From Lysobacter capsici (lineage in GTDB: Bacteria > Pseudomonadota > Gammaproteobacteria > Xanthomonadales > Xanthomonadaceae): 64,000 bases of DNA. Where the stretch lies: assembly GCF_018732085.1 (NCBI RefSeq), contig NZ_CP076103.1:6076001-6140000 (forward strand), in the 5' to 3' direction. A program made the translations under genes and the position numbers. The notes beneath the pieces were generated by a model, which saw nothing but the letters and a program-made list of their open reading frames with translations, made no database searches and was not told the DNA's origin. Of this stretch, positions 1-8,051 are shown in pieces; positions within the stretch are counted from its first letter, which is position 1; every line of letters begins with the position of its first letter.

Positions 1-1
1 C

Positions 2-832
2 TACACCCAGACCAAATACCCGATCGTGCTGATCCACGGTTTCGCCTCGTCCGATCAGGTGCTGGGCTTCAGCACTTTCTACAATATCCCCGACGAATTG
101 AAGGCCGGCGGCGCCACGGTGTATGCGGCGAAGTTGTCGGGCTTCAATTCCGATGAAGTACGCGGCGAGGAACTGATCAAGTACCTCGACAATCTCAAGG
201 CCACGCAAGGCCACAGCAAGTTCAATCTGATCGGCAACAGCCAGGGCGGATTGACCGTGCGTTACGTCGCCGCCGTGCGGCCCGACCTGGTCGCCTCGGT
301 GACCACCGGTCATACGCCGCATGCGGGCACCGCACCGGCCGATCTGGTGTCCGCGGTGCTGCCGGAGGGCTCGCCGCTGCGTCCGATCGTCGCCGGCGTG
401 ATCAACGCGTTCGCGTCCTTGATGGGCGGGCAAGCCGATGCCTTGGCCGCCTTGAACCAGCTCAGCTCCAAGGGCGCGGCCGAGTTCAGCCAACGGTATC
501 CGCAAGGCCAGCCCGCCAGCGAATGCGGCGCCGGCGCGGCGGTGGTCGACGGCGTGCGCTACTACTCCTTCGGCGGGATAGGCGTGTCCACCAATCCGCT
601 GGACCCGACCGACCTCACCGCCGGCGCCGTGAGCCTGTCCTACCTCGGCTCGCCCAACGACGGCATCGTCGGGCAGTGTTCCTCGCACTGGGGCGAGGTG
701 TTGCGCGACGACTACAACTGGAACCATTTCGACTCGGTCAATCAGGTGTTCGGCCTGCGTTCGGTGTTCTCGTCCAGCCCGGTCACCGTGTACCGCGCCC
801 ACGCCAATCGGCTGAAGAACCTGGGGCTTTGA
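2..832 (+). CDS. lipA: Secreted triacylglycerol lipase (family I.1/I.2-like), 5' end missing
   Basis: This extracellular alpha/beta-hydrolase should cleave long-chain triacylglycerols. The reading frame is open from the first bases, so the signal peptide and true start lie outside the window; the ATG at 26 is internal. The oxyanion HGF motif follows the VLIHG strand. The nucleophile elbow reads GNSQGG, with Asn where this family usually has His. A catalytic Asp in PNDGIVG and a His in WNHFD sit near the C-terminus. Two Cys (SECGAG and GQCSSH) match the usual disulfide of Lif-dependent lipases. The foldase gene begins 3 bp after the stop, which strongly supports the assignment. The order of lipase then chaperone is typical of Pseudomonas and Burkholderia lip operons. 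Confidence 0.9.
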   Translation, partial: YTQTKYPIVLIHGFASSDQVLGFSTFYNIPDELKAGGATVYAAKLSGFNSDEVRGEELIKYLDNLKATQGHSKFNLIGNSQGGLTVRYVAAVRPDLVASVTTGHTPHAGTAPADLVSAVLPEGSPLRPIVAGVINAFASLMGGQADALAALNQLSSKGAAEFSQRYPQGQPASECGAGAAVVDGVRYYSFGGIGVSTNPLDPTDLTAGAVSLSYLGSPNDGIVGQCSSHWGEVLRDDYNWNHFDSVNQVFGLRSVFSSSPVTVYRAHANRLKNLGL

Positions 833-835
833 TCG

Positions 836-1834
836 ATGCGAGGACGATTCGTCGCGGCCGCCGCGATCGTGGCGGCCGGCGGACTACTGTGGTGGGGCGT
901 CCGTACTCGGGCGCCTCATCCGGATCGCGAACGCGCACCGGACACGGTTCAGTCCGTTTCCCATGGCGATGACTCGCCGGCGAAGGCCGGCGATTCGGCG
1001 CGAGCGGCGGCGACGAAACATCCCGACTCGCTGCGCGGCACCCGCGTGGACGGCGCCGTGCACCTGAGCGCGCGCAGCGCGCCGATCGCCGACCGCGAGT
1101 TGCGGCGCCTGTTCGACTACTTCATCAGCCGCATCGGCGAGCGCGACGAACGGCGTATCCGCGACGATCTTGAAGCTTATCTCGAGACTGGACTCGCTCC
1201 GGCCGCCGTCGCCCAGGTGATGGCGTGGTTCGACAGCTACATGACCCTGGAACGCAGCGCCGCCGCGCTGGCCGCCGCAGGCGGCGATCCGCGCGCGGCG
1301 GTCGTGCGTATGCGCGCGCTGCGTCGCGAACGCATGGGCGAAGCCATCGCGCAAGCCTGGTGGGGCGATGAGGATCGCTATCTGGACTACACCCTGGCGC
1401 GCCAGGACCTCATCGACGATCGCAGCCTCGATACGGCGCAACGCCAGCGCAAGCTCGCCGAACTTGAGCAAACGCTGGACCCCGCGCGTCTGGCCTTGAT
1501 CCAGCAGGACGACCAGGCCGAACTGTCGCTGAGGCAAAGCGAGGATTACGCCCGACGCAACGTGCCCGCCACGCAGCGCTTCGCCGAACGCGAACGTCAG
1601 TATGGCTCGCAGGCGGCGCGTCGCCTGGCCGAGCTGGACGCTCAGCGCAATCGATGGGACGGTCGTCTGCGCGATTATGCGCGGCAGCGGCAGATGATCC
1701 TCGGCGATACTTCGCTATCGTCCGCTCAGCGCGAGCAGCGGCTGCAGTCGCTGTTGAACCGCGGCTTCGACGCGAACGAACGGCGGCGGGTGGATGCATT
1801 GGCGAGGAACGATCTGCTGCCACGTTTCAACTAA
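836..1834 (+). CDS. lifO: Lipase-specific foldase (lipase chaperone LifO)
   Basis: This 332-residue steric chaperone is anchored in the inner membrane and folds the cognate lipase in the periplasm before type II secretion. Residues 5-22 form one hydrophobic anchor, followed by an Ala/Pro/charged linker. The Lif signature R-x-x-F-D-Y-[FC]-x-S-x-x-G-E is present at about 90-102 as RRLFDYFISRIGE. The remainder is Arg/Gln/Glu-rich and helical, as expected for the extended helical domain that cradles the lipase. The length matches the family. It starts 3 bp after the lipase stop, so the two are surely co-transcribed and translationally coupled. No defect is visible. Confidence 0.95.
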   Translation: MRGRFVAAAAIVAAGGLLWWGVRTRAPHPDRERAPDTVQSVSHGDDSPAKAGDSARAAATKHPDSLRGTRVDGAVHLSARSAPIADRELRRLFDYFISRIGERDERRIRDDLEAYLETGLAPAAVAQVMAWFDSYMTLERSAAALAAAGGDPRAAVVRMRALRRERMGEAIAQAWWGDEDRYLDYTLARQDLIDDRSLDTAQRQRKLAELEQTLDPARLALIQQDDQAELSLRQSEDYARRNVPATQRFAERERQYGSQAARRLAELDAQRNRWDGRLRDYARQRQMILGDTSLSSAQREQRLQSLLNRGFDANERRRVDALARNDLLPRFN

Positions 1835-2137
1835 CCGGGCCGGGGCCGTTTCACTGCGCGGATGTTGCCGGCAGATGCCAGAGGCTCGAGATCGCATATT
1901 CCTGCCTACCAGGCAGCGAGCCGGCTGCGCAATCGCACATCGGTAGCGATCGGTGAGCGGGAACGGCCTTCGGCGATGAGATCACGACGTCATCGGTCCG
2001 CTTGATGTGCCCTTCGAACTGAGGGACTCTAATCCGGCGCCAGGCTCGGCAAGACACGATTCCTCGCGCGAGGTCCGGGCTTCATCCCCGTTGGAGCCCC
2101 TGCGCGGCTCGGCTCAATCCAGGCGTCAGCGATCAAC
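1835..2137. other. Intergenic stretch after lifO
   Basis: This is about 300 bp between lifO and the small lipoprotein gene. I see no convincing coding frame or strong terminator. It presumably carries the promoter of the lipoprotein gene, but no clear -35/-10 pair stands out. Confidence 0.4.
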
Positions 2138-2326
2138 ATGAAATCTCTTTCCCGTCGTCGATGCTCGGTTTTGATCTGCCTGGTCTTCCTGTCTGCGTGC
2201 GCGTTTCCCGCCAGAGAGAAGGCGACCACGGTGTCCGAGTCGCAACGGCAGATCGAACAGAACTGCGCGCTGGCCAAAGAGCGGCAGAATCAGTCGGCCA
2301 TCGACCATTGGTGCCGCGCGCGATAG
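2138..2326 (+). CDS. Small lipoprotein, function unknown
   Basis: The product has 62 residues. A basic N-terminus (MKSLSRRR) is followed by a hydrophobic core and a clean lipobox LSAC at about 18-21, so the mature protein is a roughly 42-residue lipid-anchored peptide. It is rich in Gln/Glu and has two Cys besides the lipidated one. No domain is recognisable. It stands alone, with lifO about 300 bp upstream. The gene call rests on the lipobox and the position of the ATG; the function is unknown. Confidence 0.6.
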   Translation: MKSLSRRRCSVLICLVFLSACAFPAREKATTVSESQRQIEQNCALAKERQNQSAIDHWCRAR

Positions 2327-2658
2327 CACAGAAGGCCCCCCCCCTTGTGACCGTGAAGCCTGCTTACGATGACGCCGGGCGAGTACCCATCCCTGTCCTC
2401 GCCGATGCGACGGGGCGCCATACGCGGACGGGTCTGTGCCGAGGCCTGACGCGACCCATAGAGCACGTATGGCGAAATGTCGTCGCCGCCGATGCGGGTG
2501 CTCGCCCATGACGCCAGCAGCCATGCCGTGATCGCCTTGTTTCGCCTGCCCGGCATGGACGATGCCCTTTTCCAGGCCGAAGCCTCGCAGATACTCAGCG
2601 ATCTGCTCGAACTCAGGCGGCGACTCGAATCCTGACGGGCGCGTCGTCCGCCCGAGGT
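2327..2658. other. Mostly noncoding stretch, possible tiny ORF
   Basis: This is about 330 bp between the lipoprotein gene and the TetR gene. A short plus-strand frame at 2477-2635 could encode a 52-residue peptide with a helical, acidic/Leu-rich C-terminus, preceded at once by a stop and without a good ribosome-binding site. It could be a remnant. Nothing else is supported. Confidence 0.35.
2477..2635 (+). CDS. Possible small protein or gene remnant
   Basis: An ATG-initiated frame of 52 residues starts MSSPPMRVLAHDAS and ends in an amphipathic Leu/Glu/Arg-rich segment (QILSDLLELRRRLES). The composition is protein-like, but there is no clear Shine-Dalgarno sequence and an in-frame stop lies only 15 bases upstream. 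It may be the C-terminal remnant of a decayed gene rather than a working gene. I do not recognise a family. Confidence 0.25.
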   Translation: MSSPPMRVLAHDASSHAVIALFRLPGMDDALFQAEASQILSDLLELRRRLES

Positions 2659-3276
2659 TCACGCCGGCGCGAAGTACCCCAGGAACATGTCGGTGGTGGT
2701 GTTCGCCACCTGATCGCGTTTGGCTTGGGTCAACACCGGCTGGCCCAGGGCGATCTGCGGCCAAAACGCGAAGCCCTTGATCATGCCCTGCAGCAGCATC
2801 GAGGCGAACGCCGGATCGTCGGTCGTCAGGCGGCCGTCCGCGGCCGCCGCGCGAACCCACACGGTCAGGCCTTCTTCCTTGTCGCCCACGCGCGCGAACA
2901 TTTCCTGCGCGCGCTCGGGCGAGGGAATGGCCGCGGCGACGGCCACCCGCACCAGGTCGATGAAATCCTCGTCGTGCAGCAGCTGCAGCTTCTGCTGCAC
3001 CAGTTCGAACAATTGCGGGCGCAGCGGTCGGTCGGACCGATAGGCCAGCTCCGGCGACGCCACGCCGCGCTCCAGCAACTGCTGGAGGATGTGCGCGAAC
3101 AGCACGTCCTTGCTCGGGAAGTGGTTGTAGACGGTGCGCTTGGACACGCCGGCGCTGGCCGCGACGCGGTCCATGCTGGTGGCGTCGTAGCCGGCCTGGC
3201 GGAACTCGGCCGCCGCCGCCTCGAGGATGGCGGCGCGCTTACGGTCGGTCAGGCGGGCGGGGGCAGGAGCGGTCAT
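2659..3276 (-). CDS. TetR/AcrR-family transcriptional repressor
   Basis: The 205-residue protein has a classical N-terminal TetR HTH (about residues 10-57). It includes ILEAAAAEFRQAGYDATSMD, a GVSKRTVYNHFPSKDVLF recognition helix and the start of helix 4. The C-terminal ligand-binding part resembles the AefR-like group with a conserved FAFWPQ segment. It is divergent from the exported metallo-hydrolase at 3362. The 85-bp gap contains two near-perfect palindromes, so it most likely represses itself and the neighbour. The inducer is unknown. Confidence 0.9.
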   Translation of the reverse strand: MTAPAPARLTDRKRAAILEAAAAEFRQAGYDATSMDRVAASAGVSKRTVYNHFPSKDVLFAHILQQLLERGVASPELAYRSDRPLRPQLFELVQQKLQLLHDEDFIDLVRVAVAAAIPSPERAQEMFARVGDKEEGLTVWVRAAAADGRLTTDDPAFASMLLQGMIKGFAFWPQIALGQPVLTQAKRDQVANTTTDMFLGYFAPA

Positions 3277-3300
3277 GGCGACAGGTTACACCGCTGGGTT

Positions 3301-3317
3301 TACTTTTTCAAAAAGTA
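3301..3317. promoter_or_regulatory. Palindromic operator 1 of the TetR/MBL divergent promoter
   Basis: TACTTTTT-C-AAAAAGTA is a perfect 8-bp inverted repeat around a single base, a form typical of TetR-family operators. It lies 24 bp upstream of the regulator start. Confidence 0.65.
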
Positions 3318-3320
3318 CAC

Positions 3321-3336
3321 TACACTGGGCAGTGTA
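3321..3336. promoter_or_regulatory. Palindromic operator 2 of the TetR/MBL divergent promoter
   Basis: TACACTG-GG-CAGTGTA is a perfect 7-bp inverted repeat, 3 bp from operator 1 and 25 bp before the hydrolase start. The two sites together cover the divergent promoter region. Confidence 0.65.
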
Positions 3337-3361
3337 ACTATTCAGACAGCCGGCCCGGCCC

Positions 3362-4519
3362 ATGCCTCGACCCTCCCGCCTGCGCCGCCTCAGCCTGCCA
3401 ATCGGAGCCCTGATCGTGAGTACCTGCCTGTTTTCCGCCGCGAAGACCAACCTGCCCCTCGCCGATCGCGAGAACTCGCCGCAGTTCAGCGACGGGCGCT
3501 TCCGCAACCCCGATCCCCGCCCGGCCACGGGCGTTCGCAAGACGCTGCGGATCATCGGCGACATGCTGTGGAACAAGCCCGCCGACGCCACGCCGGCCGT
3601 CGTCCCCACGGTGCTCGCGCTGACCCCGCAGCAGCTGGCGCAGGCGCCGGACCACAGCCTGTTCCGCCTGGGCCACTCGACCATGCTGATCAAGCTGCGC
3701 GGCGGCTGGTGGATCACCGATCCGGTGTTCGCCGAACGTGCCTCGCCGGTGCAATGGGCCGGGCCCAAGCGCTTCCACGCGCCGCCGATCGCGCTGTCGG
3801 ACCTGCCGCCGCTGCGCGGGGTGATCCTGTCGCACGACCACTTCGACCATCTCGACTACGACACCGTGCGCCAACTCGCCAACACCGCCGATGTGTTCCT
3901 CACCCCGCTGGGCGTGGGCGACCGGCTGATCGCCTGGGGCGTCGACCCGGCCAAGGTGCGCCAGTTCGATTGGTGGGAAGGCACGAGCATCGACGGCATG
4001 CGCTTCGTCGCCACGCCAGCGCAACACTTCTCCGGTCGCGGCCTGTTCGACAGCGACAAGACCCTGTGGGCATCGTGGACGATCCTCGACGAACCGCAGG
4101 ACGGCCCGTCGCTGCGCCTGTTCTTCAGCGGCGACACCGGCTACTTCGACGGCTTCAAGGAAATCGGACGCCGCTTCGGCCCGTTCGACGTGACCATGCT
4201 GGAGACCGGCGCGTACAACGCGAACTGGCCACACGTCCACATGCAACCCGAGCAGACGGTGCAGGCGCACCTCGACCTTCGCGGCTGCTGGCTGCTGCCG
4301 ATCCACAACGGCACCTTCGATCTGGCGATGCATCCGTGGACCGAGCCGTTCGAACGCGTGTCCGCGCTCGCGGCGCAGCGGAACGTCGCGCTGACCACCC
4401 CGCGCATGGGCGAACGCGTCGACCTGCATTCGCCGCCAACCATGACGCCGTGGTGGCGCGAGATGGGCGAATCCGAATCGGCCGATGCCGCCGCGCTGAC
4501 CCAGGCGACCGCGCCATGA
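3362..4519 (+). CDS. Exported metallo-beta-lactamase-fold hydrolase (NAPE-PLD/UlaG-like)
   Basis: The 385-residue protein has an N-terminal export signal or anchor (basic start, hydrophobic 11-27). The metal motif is HDHFDH (H158, H160, D162, H163), preceded by GHSTMLI at about 104-110, the signature of the NAPE-PLD/UlaG branch. A downstream SGDTGY supplies another metal ligand, and GAYN and IHNGTFDL resemble later family motifs. The likely role is a zinc-dependent phosphodiesterase or lactone hydrolase; the substrate is unknown. It is divergent from the TetR gene and overlaps the next small gene by 4 bp, so it is probably induced when TetR is released. Confidence 0.85.
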   Translation: MPRPSRLRRLSLPIGALIVSTCLFSAAKTNLPLADRENSPQFSDGRFRNPDPRPATGVRKTLRIIGDMLWNKPADATPAVVPTVLALTPQQLAQAPDHSLFRLGHSTMLIKLRGGWWITDPVFAERASPVQWAGPKRFHAPPIALSDLPPLRGVILSHDHFDHLDYDTVRQLANTADVFLTPLGVGDRLIAWGVDPAKVRQFDWWEGTSIDGMRFVATPAQHFSGRGLFDSDKTLWASWTILDEPQDGPSLRLFFSGDTGYFDGFKEIGRRFGPFDVTMLETGAYNANWPHVHMQPEQTVQAHLDLRGCWLLPIHNGTFDLAMHPWTEPFERVSALAAQRNVALTTPRMGERVDLHSPPTMTPWWREMGESESADAAALTQATAP

Positions 4520-4764
4520 AGCTGCGACTGCAGAACGTACTGGATCGCGACGCCATGCGCGAGATCACCGCGGCGGTATTGCGCGCCGACCTGGGCAGCC
4601 GGATCAACTTCGAGCGCGATCTGGAACACGACGCGCCGATCGTGCGGGTCGAGAACTGGCTGACGGTGGCCGAGACGGTCGAGGCGATCACCCGCAACGG
4701 CTACACCGTCGCGGCGATCCTTGATGCGTCCAACGAGATGCCGAGGTCTGTTTCCACGCGCTAG
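4516..4764 (+). CDS. Small cytoplasmic protein, HMA-like fold suggested
   Basis: The 82-residue protein starts in an ATGA overlap with the preceding hydrolase stop, so it is translationally coupled. The pattern of strand, helix, strand and C-terminal helix (ADLGSRINFERDLEHDAPIVRVENW...AVEAITRNGYTV-like) resembles a heavy-metal-associated/ferredoxin-like fold, but the CxxC metal motif is absent. A binding or accessory role for the MBL hydrolase is possible but unproven. The fold call is by eye only. Confidence 0.6.
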   Translation: MKLRLQNVLDRDAMREITAAVLRADLGSRINFERDLEHDAPIVRVENWLTVAETVEAITRNGYTVAAILDASNEMPRSVSTR

Positions 4765-4914
4765 AACGCTCGCGTCGACGGCATCGGTATCGCCGCGATG
4801 TCTCGTGGCGCGATCAAGAACGTTGACCCGGGTCGCGTTTTGTCATCCACGCTCAACGCAGGCTTCATCGTCGATCGGCATTGTGCGGACACGACCCAAG
4901 GCATGGAGCATGCG

Positions 4915-5196
4915 ATGAAGATGAGCAAGCGTCACCTCACCACGGCGGCTTTCGCGATGCTGACTGCGTTCAGCGCGGCCGCCATCGCGGACCAGTACCA
5001 CTATCAGGTCATCGGCGAAGGCATCGGACACGACCGCGACGAGGCTGTTAATGCGGCGTCGTACTACGCCAGCCGCCAGTGCTATTTGAACTGGGGCCGC
5101 TCCACCGGAGAACAGACGATCCTGGTCGAGGAACTGCAGCCCGATACCGGTTATTGGTACGTCAAACTGAGCGAAGGCTGCATCTCGGAAGACTGA
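4915..5196 (+). CDS. Small exported protein, function unknown
   Basis: The product has 93 residues. I chose the ATG at 4915 over an upstream one because it directly precedes a typical signal peptide (MKMSKRH, a hydrophobic stretch, then AAAIADQ as the likely cleavage area). The mature part is about 67 residues, rich in Tyr and Glu, with two Cys (RQCYLN and SEGCIS) that could form one disulfide. No known domain is recognised. It stands alone and its regulation is not visible. Confidence 0.65.
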   Translation: MKMSKRHLTTAAFAMLTAFSAAAIADQYHYQVIGEGIGHDRDEAVNAASYYASRQCYLNWGRSTGEQTILVEELQPDTGYWYVKLSEGCISED

Positions 5197-5542
5197 GCCG
5201 AGGCGGCGCAGCGATCAAGCCGCTTTCGCAGCGGCTTGGTCTCGAATGCGGATCGCAGTCATGGCTTCGTTGTGGCATCCAGGGCCTCCTGGCGCGCGAA
5301 CCGGATGGTGAACTCGACGATCGACCACGCCGGTGCTTGGGCATCGACTGATCGCCTACGTCGGCAGGTTGCGTTGAGACGTACTCGCTGGCCATCACCA
5401 CGCGATGGACGCCGCAATCGTCGGTGGCCGTCGAGAACCCGACCGAGCCTGCCGACTCCGGCCGCGTCGGGCGTGAACACGGCTTTTGCTTAGCCACGTA
5501 GTGGATAATCCCGGGCCAGCGAATCTGACCGGTGATCGCATC
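5197..5542. other. Intergenic stretch before the PoNi-like gene
   Basis: This is about 345 bp without a supported gene. Frames on both strands lack protein-like composition. I looked for a toxin fragment that could pair with the following immunity protein and saw none. Confidence 0.4.
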
Positions 5543-6364
5543 ATGAGTGCGTCGGAAACAACGTCCTTCGAACAACGTCGGCGCCAGCCGTTGTTGAACG
5601 AAGAGTATTACCTCTTCTGCGACGACCATGTCCGGACGCACACTCTCACCGACATAGAGCACGCCCTGCTCCACAACAACCTGTCCGACGAGATGCGCTG
5701 GCTGGAATACCGCCGCAAGGCCGATGCGCTGTACGAAACGATGTCGCGCGACTACACCGCGGGCCAGCCGATCGACGCATTGCGCGAGCGATTCGGCGTC
5801 ATCGTCCAGGCCTACCAGGACGCCGCCCGGTTCAATCGCATCTTCGAGAACGAGCCGGCGACGCCGCTGTTCGATTTCAGTTACCGCGACGACTACGTCC
5901 GGGTGGTGGAACTGATATCGCTGCCGATCCTGCTGCACCGCGAAGACCTCATGGCCGCGGTGCACTCCCTGTTCAAGGGCGGCGGTCCCGACGAAAACGA
6001 CGCCCTGGTCGAAGATCTTCTCGGCAAATACCTGCCGAATCGGCCCTATCTCGAGCACAGCCACCAGCCCGAGCCTTACGGCATCTTGCTGGACGCGACC
6101 GCGCCAACGCCGATGGAGGAAAAGCAGGAAGACATCGGGCTGTTCCTGCAGGCGTGGTATCCGTGCATGCGAGGCGTCGGCTGGTACGACAGCCACAAGC
6201 GCCAGTCGCCACGCGGCGCTGGCGGTTACTTCGGCTACTGGGCGTTCGATGCGGCCGCCGTCGCGTATCTGTACGACGTGGACGACAGGCCGTTCCGCGA
6301 TCATTGGCTTTATCCAAAGGATCTGGCCGATTTTGCCCGCTCGATGCCGCGTTCGATCGTCTGA
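5543..6364 (+). CDS. PoNi-type immunity protein (DUF1910/DUF1911-like), orphan
   Basis: The 273-residue protein resembles the PoNe-cognate immunity family, which neutralises PoNe DNase effectors of type VI secretion and other polymorphic toxins. The C-terminal block GYFGYWAFDAAAVAYLYDVDD followed by RDHWLYPKDLADFAR matches the DUF1911 signature (GYW-x-FE/D-AAA ... YPKDL-x-x-YAR). The N-terminal helical half has RRKADALYETMSRDYTAG, as in DUF1910. I start at ATG 5543 because the upstream residues from 5486 look like untranslated sequence. No toxin gene lies on either side, so it appears to be an orphan immunity gene, perhaps defending against kin. Confidence 0.8.
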   Translation: MSASETTSFEQRRRQPLLNEEYYLFCDDHVRTHTLTDIEHALLHNNLSDEMRWLEYRRKADALYETMSRDYTAGQPIDALRERFGVIVQAYQDAARFNRIFENEPATPLFDFSYRDDYVRVVELISLPILLHREDLMAAVHSLFKGGGPDENDALVEDLLGKYLPNRPYLEHSHQPEPYGILLDATAPTPMEEKQEDIGLFLQAWYPCMRGVGWYDSHKRQSPRGAGGYFGYWAFDAAAVAYLYDVDDRPFRDHWLYPKDLADFARSMPRSIV

Positions 6365-6582
6365 GAACGTTTGTCTGTGTTCAAAGACGAGGCGTTTTGA
6401 TCGCTCGGCAATACGGCACATTCGCAATTTCAACCGCGATTGCGATCGTCCGCTCCCCGCGAGCCTGTACGAGTCGGTGATTCGTCCGTAATCTGCGGCA
6501 ACGGCGCTGAAGTTGCGGCCCCGGCGCGGCATCAAGCCAGGTCACTGCGGCCATCGAGTCTTCAAGTCGAAAGGATTTCCGT

Positions 6583-7041
6583 TTGAACGATCATTATCGG
6601 CACCCCACACGGATCGTGGCGCTCTGGTCAGGACTCATGGCGTGCATCGGCCGGGCCCAGGCGCAGTTCGGCGCGACCGGCACCAGCGATCTTCCGCTGT
6701 GGTTCGTGCTCGGTCCCTGGGTCGTTCTTCTGCTGGTGTTGCCGCTCGCGTGGTGGCTGCGCCCCGCCTGGCGGCCGCGGCTGTGCACCGCAGTGCGTCG
6801 TGGCGTGATCGCGTATCTGCTGATCGAGTTTGTACCGGTGCTGGTGTGCATACTCGTGATCGCCGTGTTCGACGTGGGAAGAACCGCCGGCTTGATGTTC
6901 TGGGCGATGTCGCTGATGGGCGTGATCTTTTCCGGACTCGTGCTGCTCACCTTCATCCTGGTCGCGCTGGCGCTGGACGGGGTGGTTACCTGCTGGCGCA
7001 GAATGCGGGCCGCCCGTAGACCCGGCGAGTTGGCCCCGTGA
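6583..7041 (+). CDS. Small integral membrane protein, unknown
   Basis: The 152-residue protein has a TTG start 6 bp after a good AAGGA ribosome-binding site. Three to four hydrophobic segments are visible (about residues 13-30, 38-58, 75-97 and 104-133), and an AQA site after the first could be a cleavage site. No enzymatic motif is seen. It overlaps the following membrane protein gene by 4 bp (GTGA), so the two probably form a co-translated pair. Confidence 0.65.
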   Translation: MNDHYRHPTRIVALWSGLMACIGRAQAQFGATGTSDLPLWFVLGPWVVLLLVLPLAWWLRPAWRPRLCTAVRRGVIAYLLIEFVPVLVCILVIAVFDVGRTAGLMFWAMSLMGVIFSGLVLLTFILVALALDGVVTCWRRMRAARRPGELAP

Positions 7042-7391
7042 GCCACGAAACGCCGCACACATCGACGCCACCGACCGTGGATGCGCGGCTGGCGAGTCGT
7101 CATCGCAGCGCGCGCATCTGCGCCATCGCCTGCCTGGTCCTGGTGCTTTTGCTGGCGGTCGCCTCGGTCGTCTCTTTAGGCACCGGAACCTTCGGCTGCT
7201 GGGGCGGCGCTTATCTGTTCCTGGCCTGCCTGTTGATCCTCAGCGTCCCGATCCTGACCCTGTCGGTGGTGATCGCTTACCTGCGAGCGTCCGAATTGAT
7301 CTGGCTGGCCGCCGCGACAGGGCTGAGCTACGCGGTCGTCGAGGTGATTTTCCACCTGCTTCCGGCTGTCTATTGCAGCGGCTCGGGCTGA
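7038..7391 (+). CDS. Small integral membrane protein, unknown
   Basis: The 117-residue protein starts with a GTG that overlaps the previous stop. There are three hydrophobic helices (about 26-48, 53-82 and 88-110) after a Thr/Pro-rich cytoplasmic N-terminus. Three Cys lie within or near the helices and one near the C-terminus. Its partner is the preceding membrane protein. The function is not recognisable. Confidence 0.65.
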   Translation: MSHETPHTSTPPTVDARLASRHRSARICAIACLVLVLLLAVASVVSLGTGTFGCWGGAYLFLACLLILSVPILTLSVVIAYLRASELIWLAAATGLSYAVVEVIFHLLPAVYCSGSG

Positions 7392-7636
7392 GTCGCGGGG
7401 CGTCGCGCGCACTACGCCGCGATCCGGGCGACTGACCGACTCGGTGTGCTTTGACGATGATCCCGTGATCACGATCAAATTTTCAAGCCGAACACGCTCC
7501 GCAGGCCCGTGCGCTTCGAAGATCAATCGATGGACACCGGCTCTTGCGAACTGCGCGCCATCGCCTTGAGCAAAATCCGCCGAGTGATAATCTCGCGGGG
7601 CCGAACAACTCGGCGCAATCCATGGGAAGGATCGTC

Positions 7637-7951
7637 ATGCTCAAGTCTTACTTGCTGACCCCACTACTGCTCGGATCGATCACCGTCGTCGCCTCGCTAC
7701 TGCCTGTTTCCAGCGCGCATGCGGCTTGCAGCGATTGCCAATGGATCTACGTGCGCTGCATGAGCCGCGCGAACACGCCGGAAAAAGTAGAGTTCTGCGA
7801 ACAAAGCCTCGTCGATTGCGAACAGGAGTTCTGTCCGGTTCCGCCGATCGCCTCGCTTGCGCCGCTGCGGCCTGCGACCGAAACGCCAACGTCACCGTCG
7901 ACCGATATCCGGCAATCGCGCGACGTGCAGCCGGCAAGCACCGCACCGTAA
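7637..7951 (+). CDS. Small exported Cys-rich protein
   Basis: The 104-residue protein starts at 7637, 6 bp behind GGAAGG; an ATG 15 bp upstream overlaps that ribosome-binding site. A clear signal peptide ends at SSAHAA. The mature N-terminal half carries six Cys in the pattern C-x2-C-x6-C-x13-C-x6-C-x4-C, suggesting three disulfides; the C-terminal tail is Pro/Thr/Ser-rich and probably disordered. Composition is reminiscent of the Cys-rich peptides at 18.8, 19.1 and 51.6 kb, though spacing differs. The function is unknown. Confidence 0.65.
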   Translation: MLKSYLLTPLLLGSITVVASLLPVSSAHAACSDCQWIYVRCMSRANTPEKVEFCEQSLVDCEQEFCPVPPIASLAPLRPATETPTSPSTDIRQSRDVQPASTAP

Positions 7952-7974
7952 GCCTTGCCTCATGTGGACTGCGG

Positions 7975-7996
7975 CGGCGGCCGCATCCGGCCGCCG
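7975..7996. terminator. Hairpin between convergent genes
   Basis: CGGCGGCCG-CATC-CGGCCGCCG is a perfect 9-bp stem. A second perfect 8-bp stem follows at 8002-8021 (AGCCGGCC-AGGC-GGCCGGCT). They sit between the end of the small exported gene and the end of the GH16-like gene and could stop transcription from both sides. Confidence 0.5.
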
Positions 7997-8051
7997 TCGT
8001 GAGCCGGCCAGGCGGCCGGCTGGGTTGCACATGCGCCTGCAACCGCGACGA

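Noticed and set aside
2126..2860. 244-codon minus-strand frame overlapping the lipoprotein and TetR genes
   Set aside because: It is a shadow; the TetR frame is unambiguous and the rest is low-complexity.
4798..4914. Longer start for the exported protein at 4915
   Set aside because: It would bury the signal peptide behind 39 residues without a ribosome-binding site.
5162..6535. 457-codon minus-strand frame opposite the PoNi-like gene
   Set aside because: The PoNi signature is on the plus strand; the minus translation is uninformative.
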